Shown one piece after another: positions 52,028-64,000 of a stretch of 64,000 nucleotides of DNA. This DNA comes from Rathayibacter iranicus NCPPB 2253 = VKM Ac-1602. Its GTDB lineage: Bacteria; Actinomycetota; Actinomycetes; Actinomycetales; Microbacteriaceae. Below the pieces are notes generated by a model. It did not search any database. It saw nothing but the letters and a program-made list of their open reading frames with translations, and was not told the DNA's origin. The position numbers and the translations under genes are program-made. The DNA lies in contig NZ_QGDV01000003.1 in assembly GCF_003149025.1 (NCBI RefSeq), positions 186,001 through 250,000 of the forward strand, given 5' to 3'. Position 1 is the first letter of the stretch, and each line of letters starts with the position of its first letter.

Positions 52028-52330
52028 ATGAAAGCCGTCCTCCACGACGTCGTCCTCGCCGACGCGCCCGACTCCGACCTGATCTCAATTGAGGGCAACT
52101 GGTACTTCCCGCCGTCGAGTATCGCCGAGGGCGTCCTCGTCGAGAGTCCCACCCCCTACACCTGTCCCTGGAAGGGCGAGTGCCAGTACTTCTCGGTACA
52201 GACCAGCGACGGTCTCGAAAAAGACAAGGCCTGGTCGTACCCGCACCCGTACCCGACTGCGTTCGACCGCGTCGGCAAGGACTTCTCGGGCTACGTCGCT
52301 TTCGACGCCTCCGTCCGCGTCTCCGACTGA
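52028..52330 (+). CDS. DUF427 domain protein
   Basis: A 100-residue protein of the DUF427 family (small beta-tent fold). It contains IEGNWYFPPSSIAEGVL, then TPYTCPWKGECQYFSV with the conserved Cys-Pro-Trp-Lys-Gly, and AWSYPHPYP. It is full length for the family. Function is unknown. It stands alone between the repeat array and the converging CGNR gene. Confidence 0.92.
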   Translation: MKAVLHDVVLADAPDSDLISIEGNWYFPPSSIAEGVLVESPTPYTCPWKGECQYFSVQTSDGLEKDKAWSYPHPYPTAFDRVGKDFSGYVAFDASVRVSD

Positions 52331-52355
52331 CCCGCTTGCCGTGGCGTCGACGCAA

Positions 52356-52994
52356 TCACTCGGACGGCGCCACGGCAGGTCGCTGGGAGGCGGCCGCACG
52401 CTCGCGATGGGCGCGCACCTTCGCCCGGTTCCCGCAGCGCTGCATCGAGCACCAGCGCCGGGATCCCGCGCGCGACGTATCGAGGTACAGCATCCGGCAC
52501 TCGGGAGCCGCGCATCGCCGCAGCCGGTCGGCCGCAGACCCCAGCAGCTCGACCGTCTCGCGAGCGATGGTTGCTAGCGCTTGCCCGCCCGACGCGCTTG
52601 CGCGCCCCGCCTGTCGCGAGCCGCCGCTGAGCGTGGGTGGGATGTCGGGCATCGCCGCGACGAGATTCACCACGTCGATGTCGCGCGGGTCGAGTCCCGT
52701 CGCAGCCTCGGCCGCCTCTGCCAGCCGAGCGATCGCCGAGCGGAGCATCAGGGCGTCATCGAGCCGAGCGTCGCGGCTTCCCGTGTCCACCGCATCGAAG
52801 TGCTCGGCGAGCCAGAGAGTGAGCGCAGCGTCGGAGCCAAACTGCTCGGTCGCCCCGAAAGTGAGGGCTCCGGTCGTCGCAAAGTCGAGCGCGAGGCTTC
52901 CGGAGTCGAACCACCAGCGCCGGCCGTCCGCCTCGGCGAGCCATTGCCCGGTGCTCGGAGCGTGCCCGCGGATCGTCCGTAGCTCCCTGCTCAT
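52356..52994 (-). CDS. CGNR zinc-finger (ABATE-domain) putative regulator
   Basis: A 212-residue protein. The N-terminal ABATE-type domain begins WWFDSGSLALDFATTG. The C-terminal zinc finger is CAAPECRMLYLDTSRAG then RRWCSMQRCGNRAKVRAHR, with four Cys and the name-giving CGNR. Such proteins are thought to be transcription regulators under stress. The start at ATG 52994 overlaps the SprT-like stop by four bases. Confidence 0.88.
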   Translation of the reverse strand: MSRELRTIRGHAPSTGQWLAEADGRRWWFDSGSLALDFATTGALTFGATEQFGSDAALTLWLAEHFDAVDTGSRDARLDDALMLRSAIARLAEAAEAATGLDPRDIDVVNLVAAMPDIPPTLSGGSRQAGRASASGGQALATIARETVELLGSAADRLRRCAAPECRMLYLDTSRAGSRRWCSMQRCGNRAKVRAHRERAAASQRPAVAPSE

Positions 52995-53452
52995 GGAAGC
53001 TGCACCGTTCGTCGCCGCCACTGGATCGCGTTCGCCGCGTCGAACCTGCGCGCGCACCTTCCGCAGGCGAGCGGCCGGGTGGGGCGACGGTGGCGGTAGA
53101 AGAGGTGCCCGCCCGGGCAGCTGCCGATCCACGGGGCGAGTTCATCTGCGGTCGGGCTGTTGTGTGTGCGCCCTCCGGTATAACCCAGGCGATCCGCGAT
53201 CCGGCGCCACTGGCTGCCGTGCGCCGCATCCGGTCCGGCGAGTGCGTGCGCGACCTCGTGCAGAAGAGTCTGGTGTACCTCCTCGTCGCTCCAGCGTGCG
53301 GCGAGATGGCGGGAGACGGTGATGCGGTGCCGCGTCCAGTTGCAGGCTCCTGCTCGGGTGCGCGCGTGATCGAAACCGAAGCTCCACGAGTCGTCGAGGT
53401 GCTTCTGGATCAGTGCGTGCGCCCAGCGGGTGACGTCGTCGAGGTCAGCCAC
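52991..53452 (-). CDS. SprT-like zinc metalloprotease-domain protein
   Basis: A 153-residue SprT-fold protein: HRITVSRHLAARWSDEEVHQ, then the zinc site LLHEVAHALAG (HEVAH) and a downstream His in HGSQWRRIA. A C-terminal zinc ribbon is suggested by CPGGHLFYRHRR and LACGRCARRF. It resembles SprT/Spartan relatives linked to protein-DNA crosslink repair, but its bacterial role is unproven. It is coupled to the CGNR gene by a four-base overlap. Confidence 0.9.
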   Translation of the reverse strand: MADLDDVTRWAHALIQKHLDDSWSFGFDHARTRAGACNWTRHRITVSRHLAARWSDEEVHQTLLHEVAHALAGPDAAHGSQWRRIADRLGYTGGRTHNSPTADELAPWIGSCPGGHLFYRHRRPTRPLACGRCARRFDAANAIQWRRRTVQLP

Positions 53453-53470
53453 GCGGCGTCTCTTGAAAGG

Positions 53471-54085
53471 TCAGGACTCGTCGGCCCGGCGGCGGCCGCG
53501 GAGACTGCCGTCGGCGCGCGAGCCGCGCTCGGACTCGGACTCCTCCTGGAACTCGGAGGCAGCGGCGAACCCCAGCCGCGCGACTTCCAGATCCGCCTCG
53601 GAGACGCCGACGCGCTCGCCGAGGGCCGTGGCCGCGTCGAAGTCGCGGACGGCCCGGCCGTACTCACCGAGCTCGAAGAAGGCCAGCCCGCGGTGCTTGA
53701 GCGCGAAGGAGTGTTCGAGGTGCCACTCGTGGGTACGCGCCTCTTCGACGCACAGGGCGAGTTCGGAGAGTGCCTCGTCGGGGCGGCCGCGGAGCTGCAT
53801 CAGGCGGGCGCGGCGGACGCGCGCGGTGAGCAGCTCGGCGCGGTCGCCCGAGAAGCGGGTGCGGCGGACGGCCTCGTTGGCGATATCCCATGCCTCGTCG
53901 ATCCGGCCCAGCAGGCGCAGCAACTCTGCCTTCTCGGTGAGTGCGGCGAGGCTGCGCAGCGCTCCGATTTCCTCCAGGCGGTCCTGGGCGGCGTCGGCGT
54001 CGATCTCCTCGCGCAGTGTCGCGGGGTCGTGGCGGATGATGATGCTCAGGGCGATGCTTCCTCGTGGAGTGCGGATCCGGGTCAT
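53471..54085 (-). CDS. Tetratricopeptide-repeat protein
   Basis: A 204-residue soluble protein with about four TPR-like helix pairs: AALTEKAELLRLLGRIDEAW, LTARVRRARLMQLRGRPDEAL, FALKHRGLAFFELGEYGRAV and AATALGERVGVSEADLEVAR, split by normal spacing. It ends in a charged tail. TPR proteins act as adaptors. It is 18 bases upstream of the SprT-like gene and probably co-transcribed with it and the CGNR gene. Confidence 0.78.
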   Translation of the reverse strand: MTRIRTPRGSIALSIIIRHDPATLREEIDADAAQDRLEEIGALRSLAALTEKAELLRLLGRIDEAWDIANEAVRRTRFSGDRAELLTARVRRARLMQLRGRPDEALSELALCVEEARTHEWHLEHSFALKHRGLAFFELGEYGRAVRDFDAATALGERVGVSEADLEVARLGFAAASEFQEESESERGSRADGSLRGRRRADES

Positions 54086-54211
54086 CGCGCACGGTGGACG
54101 GGAGGATGGGCGGCGGCGCGTGGGGACGCCGACCCCCCGGCGTCGAGTGTACCGGCGGGTCCGGCGCCCAGATCCCGGCGTGCGGCGCGTTCGGTTCCGC
54201 TTGCTGCCTGC

Positions 54212-55102
54212 TCAGCCGCGACGAACCTGGAAGACGCTGCGCGCCGGTAGCGGCGAGGGAGTTGCCGTCTCATCAGTGACGGCGAGGGCGCCCGCCACGA
54301 AGTTCGCGAGTTCGTGCCCGTGCACCAGCTTCGATGGCGCGGGGTCGGCGGCGAGGCGCCGCGGTAGCGCGTCGAGCGGCAGCGGGTTGGCGGAGGCGAG
54401 CATCACCACATTCCCGAATCGCTGTGCCTTCAGCATCTGCGTGTCGGTCATGATCGCGGTGTGCGCGAAGACGGAGGCGAGGGTCGCCGCCTGCGCGCGG
54501 GCGAAGGCGAGCGCACCCCCGTCCGCGACGTTGACCGCCACAACGCCGCCCGGTGCGAGCAGCGGTCCGATCGCTCCGTAGAACTCGGCGCTGGTCACGT
54601 GCGCCGGTGTGCGGGCGCCCGAAAAGATGTCCACGACGACCACATCTACTGCGCCCCGGAGGCCGGGCGGGAGCGTGCCGAGCACCTCGCGCGCGTCACC
54701 CTGCCGTATGCGGATCTGCGCACCGCGCGGCAAGGGCAGCTGGGCGCGGACGAGTTCCACGAGTGCCGCTTCGATCTCGATGACCTGCTGGCGTGAACCT
54801 GGCCGCGTCGCGGCGACGTAGCGCGGGAGGGTGAGCGCGCCGGCTCCGAGGTGCAGCGCCGTGATGCTCTCGCCCTCGGGAGCGAGGAGGTCGATCGCGT
54901 GCCCGATGCGCCGGACGTACTCGAACGAGAGGTGGGTGGGGTCGGCCAGGTCGACGTGCGACTGCGGCGTGCCGTCGACGACCAGCGTGGCCGCCTGGGC
55001 CGAATACCGGTCGGGCTCGATCTGCGCGGTATAACCACTCGCGAGTACCGCGCGGGGGTGATCGGAGTCGTCCTTGCGTCGGCGTCCGGTGCGTTCCTGC
55101 AT
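54212..55102 (-). CDS. Spermidine synthase-like (PABS domain) protein
   Basis: A 296-residue Rossmann-fold aminopropyltransferase-like protein. LHLGAGALTLPRYVAAT is the S-adenosyl-binding glycine loop, IEIEAALVELVRAQLPL holds the ribose-binding acid, and RQGDAREVLGTLP and VVVVDIFSGARTPAHVT follow. Actinobacterial members of this group often lack polyamine substrates and are annotated as 'fused MFS/spermidine synthase' without the MFS part. Start at ATG 55102. It diverges from rpoB across the rpoBC promoter and leader. Confidence 0.85.
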   Translation of the reverse strand: MQERTGRRRKDDSDHPRAVLASGYTAQIEPDRYSAQAATLVVDGTPQSHVDLADPTHLSFEYVRRIGHAIDLLAPEGESITALHLGAGALTLPRYVAATRPGSRQQVIEIEAALVELVRAQLPLPRGAQIRIRQGDAREVLGTLPPGLRGAVDVVVVDIFSGARTPAHVTSAEFYGAIGPLLAPGGVVAVNVADGGALAFARAQAATLASVFAHTAIMTDTQMLKAQRFGNVVMLASANPLPLDALPRRLAADPAPSKLVHGHELANFVAGALAVTDETATPSPLPARSVFQVRRG

Positions 55103-55208
55103 CCGATCAGTGTGCCGTGGGAACGACGTGTGCCGCGGGAACGACGAGTCGCGCCGCCCGGGAGCCAGCCGTATACCCGACCCCGGGGAGCGACGCAAGC
55201 ATCTGCAC

Positions 55209-55238
55209 TTGCGCGGCGTGGCGCCGTGCGTCTATAGT
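55209..55238 (+). promoter_or_regulatory. Candidate rpoBC promoter
   Basis: TTGCGC (55209-55214) and TATAGT (55233-55238) are separated by 18 bases, a good fit to a vegetative sigma promoter. Transcription would begin near 55245, giving a leader of about 215 bases to the rpoB TTG. That leader holds no gene; a small hairpin AGACCC/GGGTCT (55432-55447) lies just upstream of the GGAGG site. Confidence 0.6.
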
Positions 55239-55462
55239 CGTACTTTGCGCTCCCGAGTACCCATGCCCTCATATCGCGGTCGGCAGGTCACCGGAACCCG
55301 GCATCAGATGGTGGATGCCGTTGCCACACTCTAGCTCCGCTCCGAAGACCGAGTCACGTCGGTCCGCACGGCTCGGCAGACGAGTGTCGGCCCGCGACGG
55401 CGGGAGCCCACTCCACACATCCCACAGATTGAGACCCGCGAGGGTCTACGGAGGTTCCTTCC

Positions 55463-58400
55463 TTGGCTGCTGCGTCCACCGCGACCACCACCTCACCCAA
55501 GAACGGACGCGGAGCATCGCGTCTTTCGTTCGCCAAGATCAGCGACACCCTGACCGTTCCGGATCTGCTCGCGCTGCAGACCGAGAGCTTCGACTGGCTC
55601 GTCGGCTCGGAGGCGTGGAAGACCCGCGTGGCCGAGGCGAAAGCCGCGGGCAGGGAGGACCTTCCTGCCAACTCCGGTCTAGACGAGATCTTCGAGGAGA
55701 TCTCCCCGATCGAGGACCTCAGCGAGACGATGCAGCTGAGCTTCACGAACCCGTACCTCGAGCCCGAGAAGTACACCATCGGAGAGTGCAAGGAGCGCGG
55801 TAAGACCTATGCCGCCCCGCTCTACGTCGAGGCTGAGTTCATGAACCACCTCACGGGTGAGATCAAGACTCAGACGGTCTTCATGGGCGACTTCCCCCTG
55901 ATGACCGAGAAGGGCACGTTCATCATCAACGGCACCGAGCGTGTCGTGGTGTCCCAGCTCGTGCGTAGCCCCGGTGTCTACTTCGAGCGTCAGCAGGAGA
56001 AGACGTCCGATAAGGACATCTACTCGGCCCGAGTCATTCCGAGCCGCGGTGCCTGGCTCGAATTCGAGATCGACAAGCGCGACCAGGTCGGCGTGCGTAT
56101 CGACCGCAAGCGCAAGCAGTCGGTCACCGTGTTCCTCAAGGCTCTGGGCCTGACGAGCGAAGAGATCCTCGAGCAGTTCGCCGGCTACGAGTCGATCGAG
56201 CTGACCCTCGAGAAGGACAACATCCTCACCAAGGAGGACGCGCTCCGCGACATCTACCGCAAGCTGCGCCCGGGCGAGCAGGTCGCCGCCGAGGCCGCGC
56301 GTGCGCTGCTCGATAACTTCTACTTCAATTCCAAGCGCTACGACCTCGCAAAGGTCGGTCGCTACAAGATCAACCGCAAGCTCGGCATTGATAAGGCGCT
56401 GTCCGACTCGGTGCTCACGGTCGAGGACATCATCGCGACCATCAAGTACCTGGTCGCGCTGCACGACGGCCGTACCACGCTCCCCGGCGTGCGCGACGGC
56501 GGCGCTGTCGACCTGCGCCTCGATGTGGACGACATCGATCACTTCGGCAACCGCCGCATCCGCGCGGTCGGCGAACTGATCCAGAACCAGGTCCGTACCG
56601 GCCTATCCCGCATGGAGCGTGTCGTCCGCGAGCGCATGACCACGCAGGACATTGAGGCGATCACCCCGCAGACCCTGATCAACGTTCGCCCCGTCGTGGC
56701 TGCGATCAAGGAGTTCTTCGGGACGAGCCAGCTCTCGCAGTTCATGGACCAGAACAACCCGCTCGCGGGCCTGACCCACAAGCGCCGCCTGTCGGCGCTG
56801 GGCCCCGGTGGTCTCTCCCGTGAGCGCGCCGGCGTCGAGGTCCGCGACGTCCACCCGTCGCACTACGGCCGGATGTGCCCCATCGAGACTCCCGAAGGTC
56901 CGAACATCGGCCTGATCGGTTCGCTCGCCTCCTTCGCGCGGATCAATTCGTTCGGCTTCATCGAGACCCCGTACCGCAAGGTCGTCGACGGCACCGTTAC
57001 CTCGCAGATCGACTACCTCACGGCGTCGGAGGAGGACGAGTACCTGGTTGCCCAGGCGAATGCTCCCCTCACCGCCGATTTCCGCTTCGCCGAGGGCAAG
57101 GTCCTGGTTCGTCCGAAGGGCGGAGAGGTCGAGCTCGTCGATGCCGACCGCGTCGACTATATGGATGTCTCCCCGCGCCAGATGGTGTCGGTCGCGACCT
57201 CCCTGATCCCGTTCCTCGAGCACGACGACGCGAACCGCGCGCTGATGGGCGCCAACATGCAGCGTCAGGCCGTCCCGCTGCTGCGCAGCGAGTCGCCCGT
57301 GGTCGGTACCGGCATGGAGGGCTTTGCGGCCGTCGACGCCGGCGACGTGATTACCGCCGACAAGGCGGGTGTTGTCCAGGAGGTCTCCGCCGACTCCGTC
57401 ACTGTCCAGCTGGACGAGGGCGGCACGCAGACCTACTTCCTCCGCAAGTTCGACCGCTCCAACCAGGGCACCTCGTACAACAACCGCGTGGTCGTGTCGG
57501 CCGGTGAGCGCATCGAGGTCGGCGAGGTCGTCGCCGACGGTCCCGCCACCGAGAAGGGCGAGCTCGCACTCGGTAAGAACCTGCTGGTCGCGTTCATGCC
57601 GTGGGAGGGCCACAACTTCGAGGATGCGATCATCCTCAGCCAGAACCTGGTGAAGGATGACGTCCTCTCCTCGATCCACATCGAGGAGTACGAGGTCGAC
57701 GCCCGCGACACCAAGCTGGGCAAGGAGGAGATCACCCGCGACCTCCCGAACGTCAGCCCCGAACTCCTCGCCGATCTGGACGAGCGCGGCATCATCCGCA
57801 TTGGAGCCGAGGTTCGCCCCGGCGACATCCTCGTCGGCAAGGTCACGCCGAAGGGCGAGACCGAACTCTCCGCTGAGGAGCGCCTGCTCCGCGCCATCTT
57901 CAATGAGAAGAGCCGCGAGGTCCGTGACACGTCGCTGAAGGTGCCGCACGGCGAGCGGGGCACGATCATCGGCGTCAAGGTGTTCGACGCACAGGACGGC
58001 GACGACGAACTCGGTTCGGGCGTCAACCAGCGCGTGGTCGTCTACATCGCCCAGAAGCGCAAGATCACCGAGGGCGACAAGCTCGCCGGCCGCCACGGCA
58101 ACAAGGGCGTCATCTCGAAGATCCTGCCGGTCGAGGACATGCCCTTCCTGGTCGACGGCACTCCGGTCGACATCGTCCTCAATCCGCTCGGCGTCCCCGG
58201 TCGGATGAACTTCGGCCAGGTCCTCGAGATCCACCTCGGCTGGATTGCGAAGCAGGGGTGGAAGGTCGAGGGTCAGCCGGAGTGGGCTGCGCGCCTGCCC
58301 GAGCACGCCCGCGAGGCGGCGCCCGGTACCAAGGTCGCGACTCCCGTCTTCGACGGTGCGGCGGAGGAAGAACTCGCCGGCCTCCTCGACTCGACCATCC

Positions 58401-58954
58401 CCACGCGGGATGGCGAGCGCTTGATCGGTTCGTCCGGCAAGACGCAGCTGTTCGACGGCCGCTCGGGCGAGCCCTACCCGGACCCGGTCTCGGTTGGCTA
58501 CATGTACATCTTGAAGCTGCACCACCTTGTCGACGACAAGATCCACGCGCGCTCGACAGGCCCGTACTCGATGATCACTCAGCAGCCGCTCGGTGGTAAG
58601 GCGCAGTTCGGTGGTCAGCGCTTCGGCGAGATGGAGGTGTGGGCCCTTGAGGCCTACGGCGCTGCATACGCCCTCCAGGAACTCCTCACCATCAAGTCGG
58701 ATGACATTCTCGGCCGCGTGAAGGTGTACGAGGCCATCGTCAAGGGTGAGAACATCCAGGAGCCGGGCATTCCGGAGTCCTTCAAGGTCCTCATCAAGGA
58801 GATGCAGTCGCTCTGCCTGAACGTCGAGGTCCTGTCTGCCGACGGCACCGCGGTCAGCCTGCGCGACACCGACGACGAGGTCTACCGCGCCGCGGAAGAG
58901 CTCGGGATCAACATCTCCTCCCGGTTCGAGTCGTCCTCCGTCGACGACATCTGA
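55463..58954 (+). CDS. rpoB: RNA polymerase beta subunit
   Basis: A 1163-residue core RNA polymerase subunit, full length for actinobacteria. The start is TTG at 55463 after CGGAGG, as is usual for actinobacterial rpoB. The rifampicin-binding region reads [19 protein letters not shown] then [10 protein letters not shown], with Asp429, His439 and Ser444 (the classic resistance sites) all wild type. The DNA-binding and active-site segments ([14 protein letters not shown], then [20 protein letters not shown] as a near form) are present. It is followed after 65 bases by rpoC in one operon. Confidence 0.99.
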   Translation: MAAASTATTTSPKNGRGASRLSFAKISDTLTVPDLLALQTESFDWLVGSEAWKTRVAEAKAAGREDLPANSGLDEIFEEISPIEDLSETMQLSFTNPYLEPEKYTIGECKERGKTYAAPLYVEAEFMNHLTGEIKTQTVFMGDFPLMTEKGTFIINGTERVVVSQLVRSPGVYFERQQEKTSDKDIYSARVIPSRGAWLEFEIDKRDQVGVRIDRKRKQSVTVFLKALGLTSEEILEQFAGYESIELTLEKDNILTKEDALRDIYRKLRPGEQVAAEAARALLDNFYFNSKRYDLAKVGRYKINRKLGIDKALSDSVLTVEDIIATIKYLVALHDGRTTLPGVRDGGAVDLRLDVDDIDHFGNRRIRAVGELIQNQVRTGLSRMERVVRERMTTQDIEAITPQTLINVRPVVAAIKEFFGTSQLSQFMDQNNPLAGLTHKRRLSALGPGGLSRERAGVEVRDVHPSHYGRMCPIETPEGPNIGLIGSLASFARINSFGFIETPYRKVVDGTVTSQIDYLTASEEDEYLVAQANAPLTADFRFAEGKVLVRPKGGEVELVDADRVDYMDVSPRQMVSVATSLIPFLEHDDANRALMGANMQRQAVPLLRSESPVVGTGMEGFAAVDAGDVITADKAGVVQEVSADSVTVQLDEGGTQTYFLRKFDRSNQGTSYNNRVVVSAGERIEVGEVVADGPATEKGELALGKNLLVAFMPWEGHNFEDAIILSQNLVKDDVLSSIHIEEYEVDARDTKLGKEEITRDLPNVSPELLADLDERGIIRIGAEVRPGDILVGKVTPKGETELSAEERLLRAIFNEKSREVRDTSLKVPHGERGTIIGVKVFDAQDGDDELGSGVNQRVVVYIAQKRKITEGDKLAGRHGNKGVISKILPVEDMPFLVDGTPVDIVLNPLGVPGRMNFGQVLEIHLGWIAKQGWKVEGQPEWAARLPEHAREAAPGTKVATPVFDGAAEEELAGLLDSTIPTRDGERLIGSSGKTQLFDGRSGEPYPDPVSVGYMYILKLHHLVDDKIHARSTGPYSMITQQPLGGKAQFGGQRFGEMEVWALEAYGAAYALQELLTIKSDDILGRVKVYEAIVKGENIQEPGIPESFKVLIKEMQSLCLNVEVLSADGTAVSLRDTDDEVYRAAEELGINISSRFESSSVDDI

Positions 58955-59019
58955 TCCGCGCCAGCCTCCGACGACTCCCGTCTCTACGAGACACCCTGTT
59001 TTCCGACAAGGAGAAAACA

Positions 59020-62919
<3,900 letters not shown>

Positions 62920-62939
62920 CTCCAGTGAGCTGACTGATC

Positions 62940-62971
62940 GAGGGCCCCGCCGGCATGCTGGCGGGGCCCTC
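62940..62971 (+). terminator. Strong hairpin terminator after rpoC
   Basis: GAGGGCCCCGCC (62940-62951) pairs perfectly with GGCGGGGCCCTC (62960-62971) around an eight-base loop, 21 bases after the rpoC stop. It is the clearest terminator in the window and closes the rpoBC transcript. Confidence 0.9.
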
Positions 62972-63016
62972 GTCGTACCTGGTCGCGATCAACCGCACGG
63001 ACGGCGGAAAAGCTGG

Positions 63017-63661
63017 TTAGGGCTGGTCGTCACTGATGACGTTTCGGTGACGTGAGGTGGGGAAATGTGGGCCCTTCCCGTATCGAACTGCCGTACCGCG
63101 TGTCTGAACAGAGGTCCTCACCAGGATCTCCTGACCTACGAGTTCTTGAAGTATGTCGCGAGACGTGTAGACATCGACGTCGAAAAGCCGCTGAATTGTC
63201 GCATTGTTGATGGAGTCGTATTCGCGGACATGGTCGACTATCTTGCGGTTTCGATCGCTAGCCGACCGTGTCTGGTACGACAGCGCTGGTCCGAGTGCTG
63301 CGATGGCTGTGGCGCGTAATCGGTAATCAGGGTACAAGCGGGAGGCCGTGCGGGACGTCGGTTCGATAAGACCCACCTCGTCGGCCGCCAGCCTCAGGAG
63401 GGTCGATTGCGCAGCTGGTGCATCGCGTTGGGCGATGGGGGCAAGCTTCGTCGCGTTGGTCCACCGTTGATGTGTCAGGATCGTCACGACGAGCAGACCG
63501 TTCGTGTCGTCCTGCGCCTGTTCCGGCAGGGAAGAAATGAACTTCGCGATCCTGATGTTCGGCGGGCCGCCGAGGAAGCGCACAATCGTCTCCGAACCTT
63601 CTCCGACTGATTCCGAGAATGTCGGCGTGGATCTGCCGTTTCGAATCGTCTCTCGATACAT
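63017..63661 (-). pseudogene. AlbA_2/RecG-like ATP-binding protein, C-terminal fragment
   Basis: The reverse frame from 63661 encodes 214 residues matching the rear half of AlbA_2-type (Schlafen-like) ATP-binding regulators: TIVRFLGGPPNIRIAKFIS, then TILTHQRWTNATKLAPIAQ, LLRLAADEVGLIEPTS, and a C-terminal winged helix with IQRLFDVDVYTSRDILQEL. The N-terminal AlbA_2 domain is missing and upstream lies transposase-like sequence, so this is a remnant. It may still be translated from the ATG at 63661. GC content is lower than in rpoC. Confidence 0.65.
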
Positions 63662-63664
63662 CCG

Positions 63665-63761
63665 ACGCGAGCGAGAGTGTGCGTGGCCGTCCTCGACGCC
63701 GATTCCACGTGAACTCTTTCTCGATCCGTTCTGCGAGGATCGCGTAGTGCTCGGCCGTCAT
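63665..63761 (-). pseudogene. Transposase N-terminal fragment (IS5-like, DDE_Tnp_4 type)
   Basis: From ATG 63761 the reverse frame reads MTAEHYAILAERIEKEFT then RRRGRPRTLSLA, the opening of IS5-group transposases (xxLTxExFxxLxxRVE, GRPRxLSL). Similarity ends at about 63665, where the AlbA-type fragment begins in another frame. This junction suggests insertion and deletion. Confidence 0.5.
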
Positions 63762-63886
63762 TCCCGTAGTAGTCTGTGTGCACACCGGCTGGTTCCTTTG
63801 CGAAGAGTGTCTGTCAGATGTTGCTCTTCAAGCACAGCGGACCAGCCGGTGTTAACCGTGAACGACACGCACAAATCCATCTCTAT

Positions 63887-63975
63887 GAGGCTTATGCAAA
63901 ACGGAATCACGCGCTTAACGAAGGTGCCTTTGACCTGGGGTTTTGTGACGCTCAAGCGAGTTTTGCATAAGCCTC
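63887..63975. repeat. 16-bp inverted repeat resembling DNA-invertase half-sites
   Basis: GAGGCTTATGCAAAAC (63887-63902) and GTTTTGCATAAGCCTC (63960-63975) are perfect inverted copies 57 bases apart. TTATGCAAAAC is close to the half-sites of Hin/Gin-type serine recombinases (TTATCxAAAACC). Seven bases beyond lies an ATG at 63982 (MATNDQ...), possibly a gene that runs off the window. No ribosome-binding site is evident before it. Confidence 0.55.
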
Positions 63976-64000
63976 TATACAATGGCAACAAATGACCAAC

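Overview
The window is high-GC DNA with GTG and TTG starts, four-base ATGA gene overlaps and actinobacterial gene families (Lhr helicase beside Nei, LCP proteins, an Asp23/ECF-sigma cluster, rpoB and rpoC both starting with TTG). It fits a chromosome segment from the Actinomycetota. Microbacteriaceae (Rathayibacter/Clavibacter-like) is the best guess, inferred from protein style and not from a database search.

Layout. 1-2993: a citrate-type transporter diverging from a CitA/CitB-type two-component system. 3073-7477: TerC-family protein, lysophospholipase-like hydrolase, lipoate ligase, small acetyltransferase and an orphan DNA methyltransferase. 7493-8632: a DUF559 nuclease-like gene bracketed by a 56-bp perfect palindrome and a degenerate second copy. 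8676-11183: a beta-glucosidase/LacI operon. 11403-17606: drug-type MFS exporter, a MurE-like ligase and two secreted cell-wall proteins. 17738-21808: two divergent operons with Asp23/Gls24 proteins and an ECF sigma factor. 21816-23806: ribokinase-family and aldo/keto reductase genes. 23817-24840: a second palindrome-bracketed DUF559 gene whose palindrome is unrelated to the first. 24848-32529: pgm, pheA, a ferritin-like/VIT1 transporter behind a manganese riboswitch, enoyl-CoA hydratase, serS and a HAD phosphatase.

32670-36123 is a low-GC accessory island beginning at the 3' end of tRNA-Ser(UGA). It holds two ISAs1-type transposase fragments and several broken genes. Core sequence resumes with tandem LCP genes, tRNA-Ser(GCU), nei-lhr, an esterase, a Nudix-like protein, a DEAD-box helicase, an SDR and small conserved genes. 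It ends in rpoB-rpoC with a clear promoter and terminator. The last 1 kb after rpoC is again foreign: a transposase fragment, a truncated AlbA-type protein and an inverted repeat resembling DNA-invertase half-sites.

The most interesting pattern is the pair of DUF559 genes, each enclosed by two copies of its own long palindrome. This looks like a nuclease/palindrome mobile element in which protein and repeat are matched. Further intergenic repeat families (a 72-bp repeat present twice; a 19-bp tandem array facing an inverted array) may belong to the same biology. Also notable are the Mn riboswitch on an 'iron' transporter and a MurE with HHPR in place of the diaminopimelate motif DNPR.
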